Below are positions 1-7,706 of a stretch of 64,000 bases of DNA, piece after piece. Each line of letters begins with the position of its first letter. Positions within the stretch are counted from its first letter, which is position 1. The notes under the pieces are model-generated. The model ran no database searches. It was given only the letters and a program-made list of their open reading frames with translations, and was not told the origin of the DNA. Both the position numbers and the translations under genes were made by a program. The stretch comes from Afipia sp. (GTDB lineage Bacteria > Pseudomonadota > Alphaproteobacteria > Rhizobiales > Xanthobacteraceae), in contig JANINQ010000008.1 of the NCBI GenBank assembly GCA_024508675.1, positions 186,001 through 250,000 on the forward strand. The letters run 5' to 3'.

Positions 1-1498
1 GGGCGATCTCCACGATGCGCTGCTGGCCGAGCGACAGGCTGCCCGCAAGCTGATGCATCTGATCGGAGAGGCCAACGCGCTCGATGCGCAATGCAGCTTC
101 GGTCAGGAGGGCGGCTTCATCCTTGCGGTCGAGGCGCAGCATGCTGGCAATGGCGCCGGAGTGGCCGCGCAGATGCGCTCCGATGGCGACGTTTTCCAGC
201 ACGGTCATGTCAGGCACGAGTTTGACATGCTGGAAGGTGCGGGCAACGCCGAGCTTCGCGATCTCCTGCGGCGGTGCGTTATCGACCTTGCGCCCGAGCA
301 CCGAAATCGTACCGCCCGATGCGCGCAGCACGCCGGTGATGAGGTTGAAGGTCGTGCTCTTGCCAGCGCCATTGGGGCCGATCAGTGCGACGATCTCGCC
401 TGCCTTCACATTGAACGATACATCGTTGACGGCGATCACGCCGCCGAACTGTTTGCGGGCGGCTTGAACGTCGAGCAGCGTGTTCGACGTGGCGACAGCC
501 TTCTCGCGCGGCGGCAGCGCGTCCGCGCCCTGCGGCAGCGGAAGCCGCGACGAGAGTCTCAGCAGCGCAGCGAGGCGCGGCCAGATGCCGCCGGGCGCAG
601 CCTGCAGCAGCGCCACCAGCAGGATGCCGAAGATCACCGTCTCAAGCTGCGCCGAGCCGTGAAACACCACCGGCAGATAGCTCTGCAGGATTTCCTTGAG
701 CACCACCACGATGCCGGCGCCCAGCACCGCGCCCCACACATAACCCGCGCCGCCGACCACGGCGATGAAGAGATACTCGATACCCGCATTCAGGCCGAAC
801 GGCGTCGGATTCACCGCGCGCTGGAAGTGCGCGTAAAGCCAGCCGGACAAGCCCGCGAGCACCGCTGCGTAGATAAAGACCAGCAGCTTGGCGCGGGCGG
901 TTTCGACGCCGAAGGCTTCGGCGGCGACATGGCCGCGGCGCAGCGCGCGGATGGCGCGGCCGGTGCGGGAATTGAGCAGGTTGAGCGTCAGCAGCGCGCA
1001 CAGGATCACCGCGATCCAGATCACGAAATAGATCTTGCCTGGATCGGTGAATTGTAGCGTTCCGATGGCGAGCGGGGGAATGCCCGAAATGCCGTCGTTG
1101 CGACCGACCAGTTCGAGCTTGCTGAACAGGTAGAACAGGCTGATACCCCAGGCGATGGTGCCGAGCGGCAGGTAATGGCCCGAGAGGCGCACCGTGATCA
1201 GGCCGAGGATCACCGCAGCGACGCCGCTGACGATCAGCGACAGCGGCAGCGTGAGCCATGGCGAGAGGCCATACGAGGTGGTGAGGACGGCGGTGGTATA
1301 GGCGCCGAAGCCGCAGAACGCCGCCTGTCCGAACGAGGTGAGGCCGCCGACCCCGGTCAGCAGCACAAGCCCCATCGCCACCAGCGCGGCCAGCCCGATA
1401 TTGTCGAGCAGTACGATCCAGAACGGCGGCATGCCGGGAATGAACGGAATCACCGCCATCACCAGCGCGAAGATGATCATGCCCCAGCGTTGCGCCAT
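1..1498 (-). CDS. Branched-chain amino acid-type ABC transporter, fused permease (LivM) and ATPase (LivG), partial
   Basis: The reading frame starts at the ATG at 1498 and stays open to the left edge, so the C-terminus is missing after about 499 codons. Residues about 1-315 form a hydrophobic LivM-type permease. A short linker leads at about residue 339 into an ABC ATPase with Walker [10 protein letters not shown] (about 373-381) and the signature LSLGQQR near the cut (about 488-494). Permease and ATPase are thus one chain in the inner membrane, importing amino acids or related organic acids with a periplasmic binding protein not seen here. The start lies two bases beyond the livH stop, so the two are an operon; a livF gene is expected beyond the edge. 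The fusion is read directly from the sequence; the substrate is not known. Confidence 0.88.
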   Translation of the reverse strand, partial: MAQRWGMIIFALVMAVIPFIPGMPPFWIVLLDNIGLAALVAMGLVLLTGVGGLTSFGQAAFCGFGAYTTAVLTTSYGLSPWLTLPLSLIVSGVAAVILGLITVRLSGHYLPLGTIAWGISLFYLFSKLELVGRNDGISGIPPLAIGTLQFTDPGKIYFVIWIAVILCALLTLNLLNSRTGRAIRALRRGHVAAEAFGVETARAKLLVFIYAAVLAGLSGWLYAHFQRAVNPTPFGLNAGIEYLFIAVVGGAGYVWGAVLGAGIVVVLKEILQSYLPVVFHGSAQLETVIFGILLVALLQAAPGGIWPRLAALLRLSSRLPLPQGADALPPREKAVATSNTLLDVQAARKQFGGVIAVNDVSFNVKAGEIVALIGPNGAGKSTTFNLITGVLRASGGTISVLGRKVDNAPPQEIAKLGVARTFQHVKLVPDMTVLENVAIGAHLRGHSGAIASMLRLDRKDEAALLTEAALRIERVGLSDQMHQLAGSLSLGQQRIVEIA

Positions 1499-1500
1499 GA

Positions 1501-2541
1501 TTAGTCCTCCTCCTCGTCGACCTCTGGCGTAGCCAGCGAGCGCAGGATCAGGACCGGCAGCAGCAGCGTGAAGACGATGACCTCCTTGAAGTTGCTGGCG
1601 TAGAACGACGAGAACGCCTCGACGATGCCGACCACCAGTGCGGCGGTGGCGGTGAGAGGGTAGCTGACAAGGCCGCCGATGATCGCGGCGACAAAGCCTT
1701 TCAGGCCGATCAGGAAGCCGGTGTCGTAATAGATCGTCGTAATGGGCACGATCAGGATTCCGGAGATCGTGCCGATGACGGCGGCGAGCAGGAACGCCAC
1801 CTGTCCCGACAGTGTGGTGCGGATGCCGACAATGCGCGCGCCGAGACGGTTGACCGCGGTGGCGCGCAGCGCCTTGCCATAGAGTGTGTAGCCGAACAGC
1901 AGCCACAGGCCGACGATCAGCAGGATGGTGATCGCGTAGATCGCGATGCTCTGGCCGGTGAAGCGCAGCGGCCCGACCGTGAAGGCGGCAGTGGCGATAG
2001 CTGGTGCGCGAAGGCCTTCCGCGCCGAAGAAGGCGAGGCCCAGTCCCTGCAATGCGAGATGTACGCCGACCGATGCGATCAGCAGCACCAGCACCGAAGC
2101 ATGGGCGATCGGCTGATAGGCAATGCGATAGAGATAAAGGCCGATCGGCGCGACAATGACGATCGAGAGCAGGAAGTTGACGGCGACACTGTTCTGCCGT
2201 CCGGCCAGCATGGTCGCGAGACCCCAGATCGCCAGCGGCAGCACGATGTTCAGGGCCAGCGAGCGAATGAACTTGCGGGCGTTCATCGTGTTGCGTCCGG
2301 CGATCATGTCGAACGCGAACGCCACGACGCCCATGCCGAGTGCAAGCAGGGTGGTGCCCGGCACCTTGCCGGTGGCGAGTACCGCATAGGTCAGCGCGCC
2401 GAAGGTGACGAATTCGCCCTGCGGGATCAGGATGACGCGGGTCACCGCGAACACCAGAACGAGCGCGAGCCCGAGCAGCGCGTAAATCGCGCCGCTGGTT
2501 ATTCCGTCCTGCAACAGGAACAGAAGGATCGTGCTATCCAA
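1501..2541 (-). CDS. Branched-chain amino acid-type ABC transporter permease LivH
   Basis: A 346-residue very hydrophobic protein of the LivH family of HAAT-type importers, an inner-membrane permease that pairs with the LivM half of the next gene. The N-terminus (LLFLLQDGITSGAIYALLGL) and the segment GLKGFVAAIIGGLVSYPLTA near the C-terminus are typical of the family. It is longer than the usual 290-300 residues because of an insert at about residues 75-125. It ends in an acidic tail. The start is a TTG at 2541 preceded by GAGGGG five bases upstream. It is the first gene of the minus-strand operon and is divergent from the MarR gene at 2728, which is the likely regulator. Confidence 0.88.
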   Translation of the reverse strand: MDSTILLFLLQDGITSGAIYALLGLALVLVFAVTRVILIPQGEFVTFGALTYAVLATGKVPGTTLLALGMGVVAFAFDMIAGRNTMNARKFIRSLALNIVLPLAIWGLATMLAGRQNSVAVNFLLSIVIVAPIGLYLYRIAYQPIAHASVLVLLIASVGVHLALQGLGLAFFGAEGLRAPAIATAAFTVGPLRFTGQSIAIYAITILLIVGLWLLFGYTLYGKALRATAVNRLGARIVGIRTTLSGQVAFLLAAVIGTISGILIVPITTIYYDTGFLIGLKGFVAAIIGGLVSYPLTATAALVVGIVEAFSSFYASNFKEVIVFTLLLPVLILRSLATPEVDEEED

Positions 2542-2632
2542 GGCGTCCCCTCAAGCGTCGCGCGCATGCGGATTGAAGGGTCCGCTGCACCGGGCGCGGC
2601 GGTTGAATTCCGCCATCGCTATTTGATATTTT

Positions 2633-2654
2633 TTATAACGATTATCGAGTATAA
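2633..2654. promoter_or_regulatory. Candidate MarR operator in the livH/marR divergent promoter
   Basis: An AT-rich 22-base stretch in an otherwise GC-rich intergenic region (2542-2727). It has outer arms TTATA and TATAA and a central imperfect palindrome CGATTATCG at 2639-2647. Its size and position between divergent genes suit a MarR dimer, and overlapping -10 elements for both genes could lie here. Binding is inferred, not shown. Confidence 0.4.
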
Positions 2655-2727
2655 TCACAACCCTTGGCCGCTCATCGGAGAGAGGCGGCCCTTATAGCAA
2701 GAGCTGACCGGCGACAGGAAGCGCACG

Positions 2728-3258
2728 ATGGCTGTTTCGAGGACCGCGAGCGCAGGTACGGTAAAGACCGGGAAGCGTCAGGTGCGTCCGGCGCGTGCGC
2801 CTTCCCGTCCTGCGCCGCCTGCAGATGCCGTCAGGATCGGCGACCTGTCCGGGTTCCTCGGCTATTCCCTCAAGCGCGCGCAGCTACGGATTTTCGAGGA
2901 TTTCATCGGCTGCGTGGCGCCGCTGCAGCTCACTCCGGCGCAGTTCTCGGTGCTGATGCTGGTGGAGGCCAATCCCGGCCGCAACCAGACCGAGATTGCC
3001 TCGACGCTCGGTATCCTGCGGCCGAACTTCGTCGCCCTGCTGGATGAACTAGAAAGCCGCGATCTTTGCCTTCGCAGCCGCTCCAGCAATGACCGCCGCT
3101 CGCATATCCTGCGATTGACCGAGAAAGGCCGCGCGGTTCTGTCGCGGGCGCGCAAGCTGATCGAGACGCGTCACGAGGCGCGGCTTCGGGAACTGCTCGG
3201 CAACGAGAACCGCGATCTGCTGCTTTTGATGCTCGGCAAGATCGCGCAGGAGTTTTAG
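2728..3258 (+). CDS. MarR family transcriptional regulator
   Basis: A 176-residue winged-helix regulator. After a basic, Pro/Ala-rich N-terminal tail of about 35 residues come the dimerisation helices, a helix-turn-helix around NQTEIASTLGILRPNFVALL, and the wing SNDRRSHILRLTEKG, which carries the D-x-R motif of MarR proteins. The start ATG has AGGAAG upstream. The gene is transcribed away from livH, so control of that transporter, perhaps by an aromatic or organic acid ligand, is the simplest reading. Family assignment is firm; ligand and targets are inference. Confidence 0.85.
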   Translation: MAVSRTASAGTVKTGKRQVRPARAPSRPAPPADAVRIGDLSGFLGYSLKRAQLRIFEDFIGCVAPLQLTPAQFSVLMLVEANPGRNQTEIASTLGILRPNFVALLDELESRDLCLRSRSSNDRRSHILRLTEKGRAVLSRARKLIETRHEARLRELLGNENRDLLLLMLGKIAQEF

Positions 3259-3290
3259 CGGGCATTGCGTCCAGCGCGATCTTTCCCCGC

Positions 3291-3411
3291 GTCGTCCCCG
3301 CGAAAGCGGGGACCCATACTCCCTGTCATCACTATTTTGAAGAAGATGTGTCGGCCGTCGCCGTCCATTGAAGGTCTGGTGGTTATGGGTCCCCGCTTTC
3401 GCGGGGACGAC
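3291..3411. repeat. Paired palindromic repeat (GTCCCCGC..GCGGGGAC type)
   Basis: Two copies of a hairpin with arms GTCCCCGC and GCGGGGAC, at 3291-3315 and about 3388-3411, face each other across a spacer of about 70 bases, so the whole element is also a large inverted repeat. It lies between the convergent 3' ends of the marR and glycerate kinase genes. A degenerate single copy occurs at 26929-26956. The layout resembles REP/BIME-like intergenic elements of this bacterial group. Confidence 0.8.
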
Positions 3412-3448
3412 ATCGGACGTGAAGCGATAGCGTGATGCCGATGCAGGC

Positions 3449-4732
3449 CTACGGATCGACCAAAATGATACGGATGTCGTTGACATTGGTCAGCGTCGGT
3501 CCGGTGTTAAGCAGATCGCCGGTCGCGGTAAAAAAAGCCGTGGCATCGTTGTTGTCGAGATAGGCCTTCGGATCGAGCTTCAGCTCGCGCATCTTGGCAA
3601 ACGTGCGCTGATCGAGGATCGCGCCGGCCGGATCGGTCGGATGACCCGCGCCGCCGTCTGCCCCGTCGGTGTCGCCCGCCAGCACGGCTATGCCGGGCGT
3701 GTCCGCGAACAGGCTGGCGAGTGCGAGCACATATTCCTGATTGGGGCCGCCGCGTCCGTTGCCGCGCACGGTAACGGTGAGTTCGCCGCCGGAGAGAACA
3801 GCCAGCTTCCTTCCCTCGGTGCGCGCCTTCAGCGCGATCTGTGCATGAGCGGCGGCAACATCGCGGGCTTCGCCTTCGAGATCGGCACCGAGCGCGATCA
3901 CTTCGTAGCCGGCGTTGCGTGCGACCGCCACGGCTGCGTCGAGCGATTCCTGCGGCCTTGCGATGATCCTGAATTCGGAGTTCGCAAACGCCGCATCGCC
4001 GGGCTTGCAGCTCTCGTTGGCGGGATTGTTCAATGCCGCGATCACCGCATCGTCCGCCTTGATGCCATAGCGCGTGACGATTTCGCGGGCGTCCGCCAGC
4101 GTGGTCGTGTCGGGAACGGTCGGTCCGGAGGCGATGGTGGCGGGATCGTCGAACGGGACGTCCGAAATCGCCAGCGTCAGAATCCGCGCGGGCGCGGCGG
4201 CGCGGGCGAGCCTGCCGCCCTTGATACGCGACAGATGCTTGCGGACCGTGTTCATCTCGCCGATCGGTGCCCCGGATCGCAAGAGGCTCTTGTTCATCGC
4301 CTGCTTTTGCGCGAACGAGACGCCGTCTGCGGGCGCGATCCAGTTCGCCGAGCCGCCGCCGGACAAAAGCACCAGAACCAGATCGTCGTTACCGGCGGTC
4401 TTCGCGAGATCGAGGGTGCGGCTTGCGGCTTTCAGGCCTGCTTCGTCGGGCACCGGATGCCCCGCCTCGACAACCTCGATGCGCTTTGTCGGCTTTCCGT
4501 AACCGTGTCGCGTGGTGGCGAGGCCCGACAGCTTCGCAGCATCGATGCGGCCTTCATCGAGGTAGTGCCGCTCTGCGGCAAAGGCGAGCGCACCGGCAGC
4601 CTTTCCTGCGGCGAGACAGATGATGCGGCCGCGTGGGGCGGGCGGCAGATGTGCGGCGAGGATGCGATCCGGATGGGCTGCGGCAACAGCAGCATCGAAA
4701 ATGGCACGCAGCAGGGGACGTTTTTCAGTCAT
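3449..4732 (-). CDS. Glycerate 2-kinase (MOFRL family)
   Basis: A 427-residue protein matching class II glycerate kinases (GckA/TtuD type): an N-terminal DUF4147-like kinase domain with LLSGGGSANW and PTVPDTTTLADAREI, and a C-terminal MOFRL domain with SGGELTVTVRGNGRGGPNQE and AGDTDGADGGAGHPTDPAGA. These phosphorylate D-glycerate to 2-phosphoglycerate in the cytoplasm and serve glyoxylate, tartrate or serine-cycle metabolism. The start ATG at 4732 begins MTEKRPLLRAIFDAA. It lies downstream of the three binding-protein genes, beyond a strong hairpin terminator, so it probably has its own promoter and may be unrelated to them. Older annotations call this family hydroxypyruvate reductase. Confidence 0.87.
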   Translation of the reverse strand: MTEKRPLLRAIFDAAVAAAHPDRILAAHLPPAPRGRIICLAAGKAAGALAFAAERHYLDEGRIDAAKLSGLATTRHGYGKPTKRIEVVEAGHPVPDEAGLKAASRTLDLAKTAGNDDLVLVLLSGGGSANWIAPADGVSFAQKQAMNKSLLRSGAPIGEMNTVRKHLSRIKGGRLARAAAPARILTLAISDVPFDDPATIASGPTVPDTTTLADAREIVTRYGIKADDAVIAALNNPANESCKPGDAAFANSEFRIIARPQESLDAAVAVARNAGYEVIALGADLEGEARDVAAAHAQIALKARTEGRKLAVLSGGELTVTVRGNGRGGPNQEYVLALASLFADTPGIAVLAGDTDGADGGAGHPTDPAGAILDQRTFAKMRELKLDPKAYLDNNDATAFFTATGDLLNTGPTLTNVNDIRIILVDP

Positions 4733-4793
4733 CAGGTCATCGCTTGATGCAAGAAGGATTCAAGACATGACATGATCGGCCGGTCGATAAAAG

Positions 4794-4820
4794 GCCCTCC
4801 GCAAGGTTATTGCGGAGGGC
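4794..4820 (-). terminator. Rho-independent terminator after the first binding-protein gene
   Basis: An 11-bp perfect stem (GCCCTCCGCAA / TTGCGGAGGGC) with a five-base loop. On the minus strand it is followed by CCTTTTATCG. It lies about 90 bases beyond the stop of the gene at 4908-6137. Confidence 0.8.
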
Positions 4821-4907
4821 GGAAATGTTGTCAGATGTGCCTGTGCGGCGCGGGAAAACCGGATTTTCAATCTGGAAATCCGGCTCCTGCTCCGTGCAGC
4901 GCGGCGG

Positions 4908-6137
4908 TTAGCCGCCGATCTCGCCGCTGATGATCGGGCCGAACAGCTCCCAGCGCTCGCCCTTGAAGCGCATCATCTGCAACTGCTCGATCGGTGCGAA
5001 GTCGGTGGCGCTGGTGTTCAGCTTGATGCCGGGCAGCCCCATCTCCTGCTGGAGGTCCTTGATGCTGGCGGCCTGCTTCATCACGTTCTCGCGGGTGAGG
5101 TTGTCGCCGCAGGCCTTGAGCACATGCACGAGGGTCTGTGCCGAGCTGTAGCCGTAGGCCACCGACGAGTCAGCGCGGTTGGCTTCGGGGAAATACTTCG
5201 CAAGGAAGGCATCGAAGTTCTTCACGCCCGGATCGTCCTTCCACTGCGGATCGGTCGGGTCCTTGCCGTAGGTCGCGGAGATCACGCCCTGCGCGTTTTC
5301 AAAGCCGGCAGGCTTGATCACCGATCCGGTGGAGGAGGCGACGTTGTTCAGGATGAACAGCGGCTTCCAGCCGAGTTCAGCGACCTTCTTGACGGACTGC
5401 GCGCCGAACTTCGGCGTGGTGATGCTGACGAAGACGTCCGCGCCCTTTGACTTGAGGGCAACCACCTGCGAGTCGATGGTGGGGACCGACGTTTCGTAAG
5501 GCTCTTCGGCGATGATCATCGTCGCGGCCTTGGCGCCGAGACCGTCCTTCAGTCCCTTCAGCACGTCTTTGCCGAAGTCGTCGTTCTGATAGAGGATGCC
5601 GATCTTGGCGTTCGGCTTTTCCTTCATCAGGAACTTCGCATAGATGATGCCTTCGCTCTGGTAGTTGGGCTGCCAGCCCATGGTCCAGGGGAAGTTCTTC
5701 GGATCGTTCCACTTGGTGGCGCCGGTGGCGACAAAGAGTTGCGGCACCTTCTTGGCGTTCATGTATTTCTGAATCGCCGTGTTCGACGGCGTGCCGAGCG
5801 GGTTGAAGACCAGCAGGACTTCATCGCTCTCGACCAGCTTACGGGCCTGCTCGACGGCCTTGGGCGGCGAGTAGCCGTCGTCATAGGAAATGTAATTGAT
5901 CTTGCGGCCGTTGATGCCGCCTTCGGCGTTGATCTTGTTGAAGTAGGCGGCATGGGTCTTGCCGATGATGCCGTAGGCGGAAGCGGGTCCGCTGTAGGGC
6001 ATGATGCCGCCGATCTTGATCTCGGTGTCGGTGGCGCCGGTATCGTATTTCTTCTGTGCGAGCGCGCTGCCCGTCGACGCGGCGAAGGCCGCGACGGTCG
6101 CGAGCAGCAGCATCCGGTTCAGTTTCTTGAAAGCCAT
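4908..6137 (-). CDS. ABC transporter periplasmic substrate-binding protein, Leu/Ile/Val-type (paralogue 1 of 3)
   Basis: A 409-residue type I periplasmic binding protein (Peripla_BP_6, LivK/HAAT class). A Sec signal peptide ends near STGSALAQ, and the mature domain begins KKYDTGATDTEIKIGGIMPY. It is strikingly similar over its whole length to the proteins at 6310-7536 and 7707-8936, including QKKYDTGA, DDGYSPPKAVEQARKLVESD and VPQLFVATGATKW, so the three arose by tandem duplication. It should deliver substrate to the LivHMGF complex encoded upstream at 9309-12718. Because that block neighbours the pim operon, an organic acid is at least as likely a ligand as an amino acid. A terminator follows and a palindromic motif lies 74 bases upstream. 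Family certain, substrate unknown. Confidence 0.9.
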   Translation of the reverse strand: MAFKKLNRMLLLATVAAFAASTGSALAQKKYDTGATDTEIKIGGIMPYSGPASAYGIIGKTHAAYFNKINAEGGINGRKINYISYDDGYSPPKAVEQARKLVESDEVLLVFNPLGTPSNTAIQKYMNAKKVPQLFVATGATKWNDPKNFPWTMGWQPNYQSEGIIYAKFLMKEKPNAKIGILYQNDDFGKDVLKGLKDGLGAKAATMIIAEEPYETSVPTIDSQVVALKSKGADVFVSITTPKFGAQSVKKVAELGWKPLFILNNVASSTGSVIKPAGFENAQGVISATYGKDPTDPQWKDDPGVKNFDAFLAKYFPEANRADSSVAYGYSSAQTLVHVLKACGDNLTRENVMKQAASIKDLQQEMGLPGIKLNTSATDFAPIEQLQMMRFKGERWELFGPIISGEIGG

Positions 6138-6210
6138 TTCTTGTGTTTCCCTAACCTAGTTTTTTGATGTTTGTTTATGCATTTGCATTGGAAGCCTTTT
6201 TGGCTTCTCG

Positions 6211-6257
6211 GGTATTCAATACCGTTTGCCTTTCGGTTTCAACAAAGCGGTATTGAA
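6211..6257. promoter_or_regulatory. Palindrome GGTATTCAATACC upstream of binding-protein gene 1
   Basis: A perfect 13-base palindrome at 6211-6223, with an inverted half-copy CGGTATTGAA at 6248-6257, sits 74-86 bases upstream of the start at 6137. A one-mismatch copy occurs at a similar distance before paralogue 2 (7606-7618), and a half-site GGTATTC lies upstream of paralogue 3 (8957-8963). It could be an operator or a remnant of the duplication. Confidence 0.35.
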
Positions 6258-6263
6258 ATCAAA

Positions 6264-6290
6264 AACCCCTGCGATTGTGTCGCAGGGGTT
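6264..6290 (-). terminator. Rho-independent terminator after binding-protein gene 2
   Basis: An 11-bp stem (AACCCCTGCGA / TCGCAGGGGTT) with a short loop. On the minus strand the arm runs into GGGGTTTTTGATTT. It lies about 20 bases beyond the stop of the gene at 6310-7536. Confidence 0.85.
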
Positions 6291-6309
6291 AACTGTTGTC
6301 CGGAGCCGG

Positions 6310-7536
6310 CTAGCCGCCGACATCGCCGTTCAGGATTTCTCCGAACCGCTCCCAGGTCTCGCCCTTGAAACGCATCAACTGCATCTGGCTGATCGGGGCG
6401 AAGTCGGTGGCGCTGGTGTTGATCTTCACGCCCGGCAGCAGGCCGCCGAGTTCAAGATTCTTGATGCTGGCCGCCTGCTTCATCACGTTCTCGCGGGTGA
6501 GATTGTCGCCGCAGGCCTTGAGCACATGCACCAGGGTCTGTGCCGAGTTGTAGCCGTAGATCACCGAGCCATCGCTCCGGTTCGCATCCGGATAATACTT
6601 CGTAAGGAAGGCATCGAAGTCCTTCATCCCCTTGTCGTCCTTCCACTGCGGATCGGTCGGGTCCTTGGCGTAGGCCGCGGAGATGATGTTCTGCGCATTC
6701 GCAAATCCCGCCGGCTTGATGACCGAGCCGACAGACGCCGAGACGTTGTTCAGGATGAACAGCGGTTTCCATTCAAGTTCGGCAACCTTCTTGATCGACT
6801 GCGCGGCGAACTTCGGTGTGGTGATGCTGATGAAGACATCGACACCCTTCGACTTGAGAGCGACTACCTGCGAATCGACCGTGGGCACGCTGGTCTCATA
6901 GGACTCTTCCGCAACGATCATGGACTCGGCCTTCTTTCCGAGACCGTCCTTGATGCCCTTGAGGTAGTCCTTGCCGTAGTCGTCGTTCTGATAAAGGATT
7001 CCGATCTTCGCGTTCGGCTTCTCCTTGATGAGATAGCTGGCGTAGATCCGGCCCTCGCTCTGGTAGTTGGGCTGCCAGCCCATCGTCCACGGAAATTCCT
7101 TGGGGTCGTTCCACTTGGTGGCGCCGGTGGCGACGAACAACTGCGGCACCTTCTTGGCGTTCAGATATTTCTGGATCGCCGAGTTCGATGGCGTGCCGAG
7201 CGGGCCATAGACGATCAGGACTTCATCGCTTTCCACCAGCTTGCGGGCCTGCTCGACCGCTTTCGGCGGCGAGTAGCCGTCATCGTAGGTGATGAAGTTG
7301 ATCTTGCGGCCGTTGATGCCGCCTTCCGCGTTGATCTTGTTGAAATAGGCCTGTTCGGATTTTCCGATGACGCCGTAGGCGGAGGCCGGTCCGCTGTAGG
7401 GCATGATGTTGCCGATCTTGATTTCGGTATCGGATGCGCCGGTATCGTATTTCTTCTGTGCGAGTGCGTTGCTGCCTGTCGCAGCAAGCATCGCGACTGC
7501 TGCTGTAAACGTCGCAAGTCGAGTCATAACAACCAT
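6310..7536 (-). CDS. ABC transporter periplasmic substrate-binding protein, Leu/Ile/Val-type (paralogue 2 of 3)
   Basis: A 408-residue type I periplasmic binding protein and close paralogue of its two neighbours. The frame is open further upstream to 8046, but the extension is out of frame with the real gene there and lacks a signal peptide. The ATG at 7536 (MVVMTRLATFTAAVAMLAA) has GGGAGG just upstream and yields a signal peptide ending at SNALAQ, so it is chosen. The mature protein begins KKYDTGASDTEIKIGNIMPY. It has its own terminator and upstream palindrome, which suggests separate expression from paralogues 1 and 3. Divergence is scattered through the protein, for example LPGVKINTSATDFAPISQMQ against LPGIKLNTSATDFAPIEQLQ, so ligand preferences may differ. 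Confidence 0.9.
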   Translation of the reverse strand: MVVMTRLATFTAAVAMLAATGSNALAQKKYDTGASDTEIKIGNIMPYSGPASAYGVIGKSEQAYFNKINAEGGINGRKINFITYDDGYSPPKAVEQARKLVESDEVLIVYGPLGTPSNSAIQKYLNAKKVPQLFVATGATKWNDPKEFPWTMGWQPNYQSEGRIYASYLIKEKPNAKIGILYQNDDYGKDYLKGIKDGLGKKAESMIVAEESYETSVPTVDSQVVALKSKGVDVFISITTPKFAAQSIKKVAELEWKPLFILNNVSASVGSVIKPAGFANAQNIISAAYAKDPTDPQWKDDKGMKDFDAFLTKYYPDANRSDGSVIYGYNSAQTLVHVLKACGDNLTRENVMKQAASIKNLELGGLLPGVKINTSATDFAPISQMQLMRFKGETWERFGEILNGDVGG

Positions 7537-7605
7537 ACGTTCCTCCCTGGATCGTGTTTGTGTCCTCGTTCTGCTTTTTTGGATTCGGGCTCTTTGCGGC
7601 CGAGA

Positions 7606-7618
7606 GATATTCAATACC
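7606..7618. promoter_or_regulatory. Near-palindrome GATATTCAATACC upstream of binding-protein gene 2
   Basis: One mismatch from the perfect palindrome at 6211-6223 and at a similar distance (70 bases) from the start of its gene, downstream of the previous gene's terminator. Candidate operator; function unknown. Confidence 0.3.
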
Positions 7619-7643
7619 CTTTGCAGGCATGGTTCAACGAAAA

Positions 7644-7670
7644 GCCCTCCGCGACATGGTCGCGGAGGGC
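7644..7670 (-). terminator. Rho-independent terminator after binding-protein gene 3
   Basis: A 12-bp perfect stem (GCCCTCCGCGAC / GTCGCGGAGGGC) with a three-base loop and TTTTCG on the minus-strand side. It lies 36 bases beyond the stop of the gene at 7707-8936. Its GCCCTCCGC arm is shared with the terminator at 4794-4820, so the duplication seems to have included the 3' flank. Confidence 0.85.
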
Positions 7671-7706
7671 TCGTTTTTGCGGCAGTCAGTTCCGCAGGGC
7701 GAAAGA

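Noticed and set aside
642-1259. Minus-strand open frame of 205 codons
   Set aside because: Overlaps the fused LivM-LivG chain in another frame; the fused frame has continuous family similarity from 1498 to the edge.
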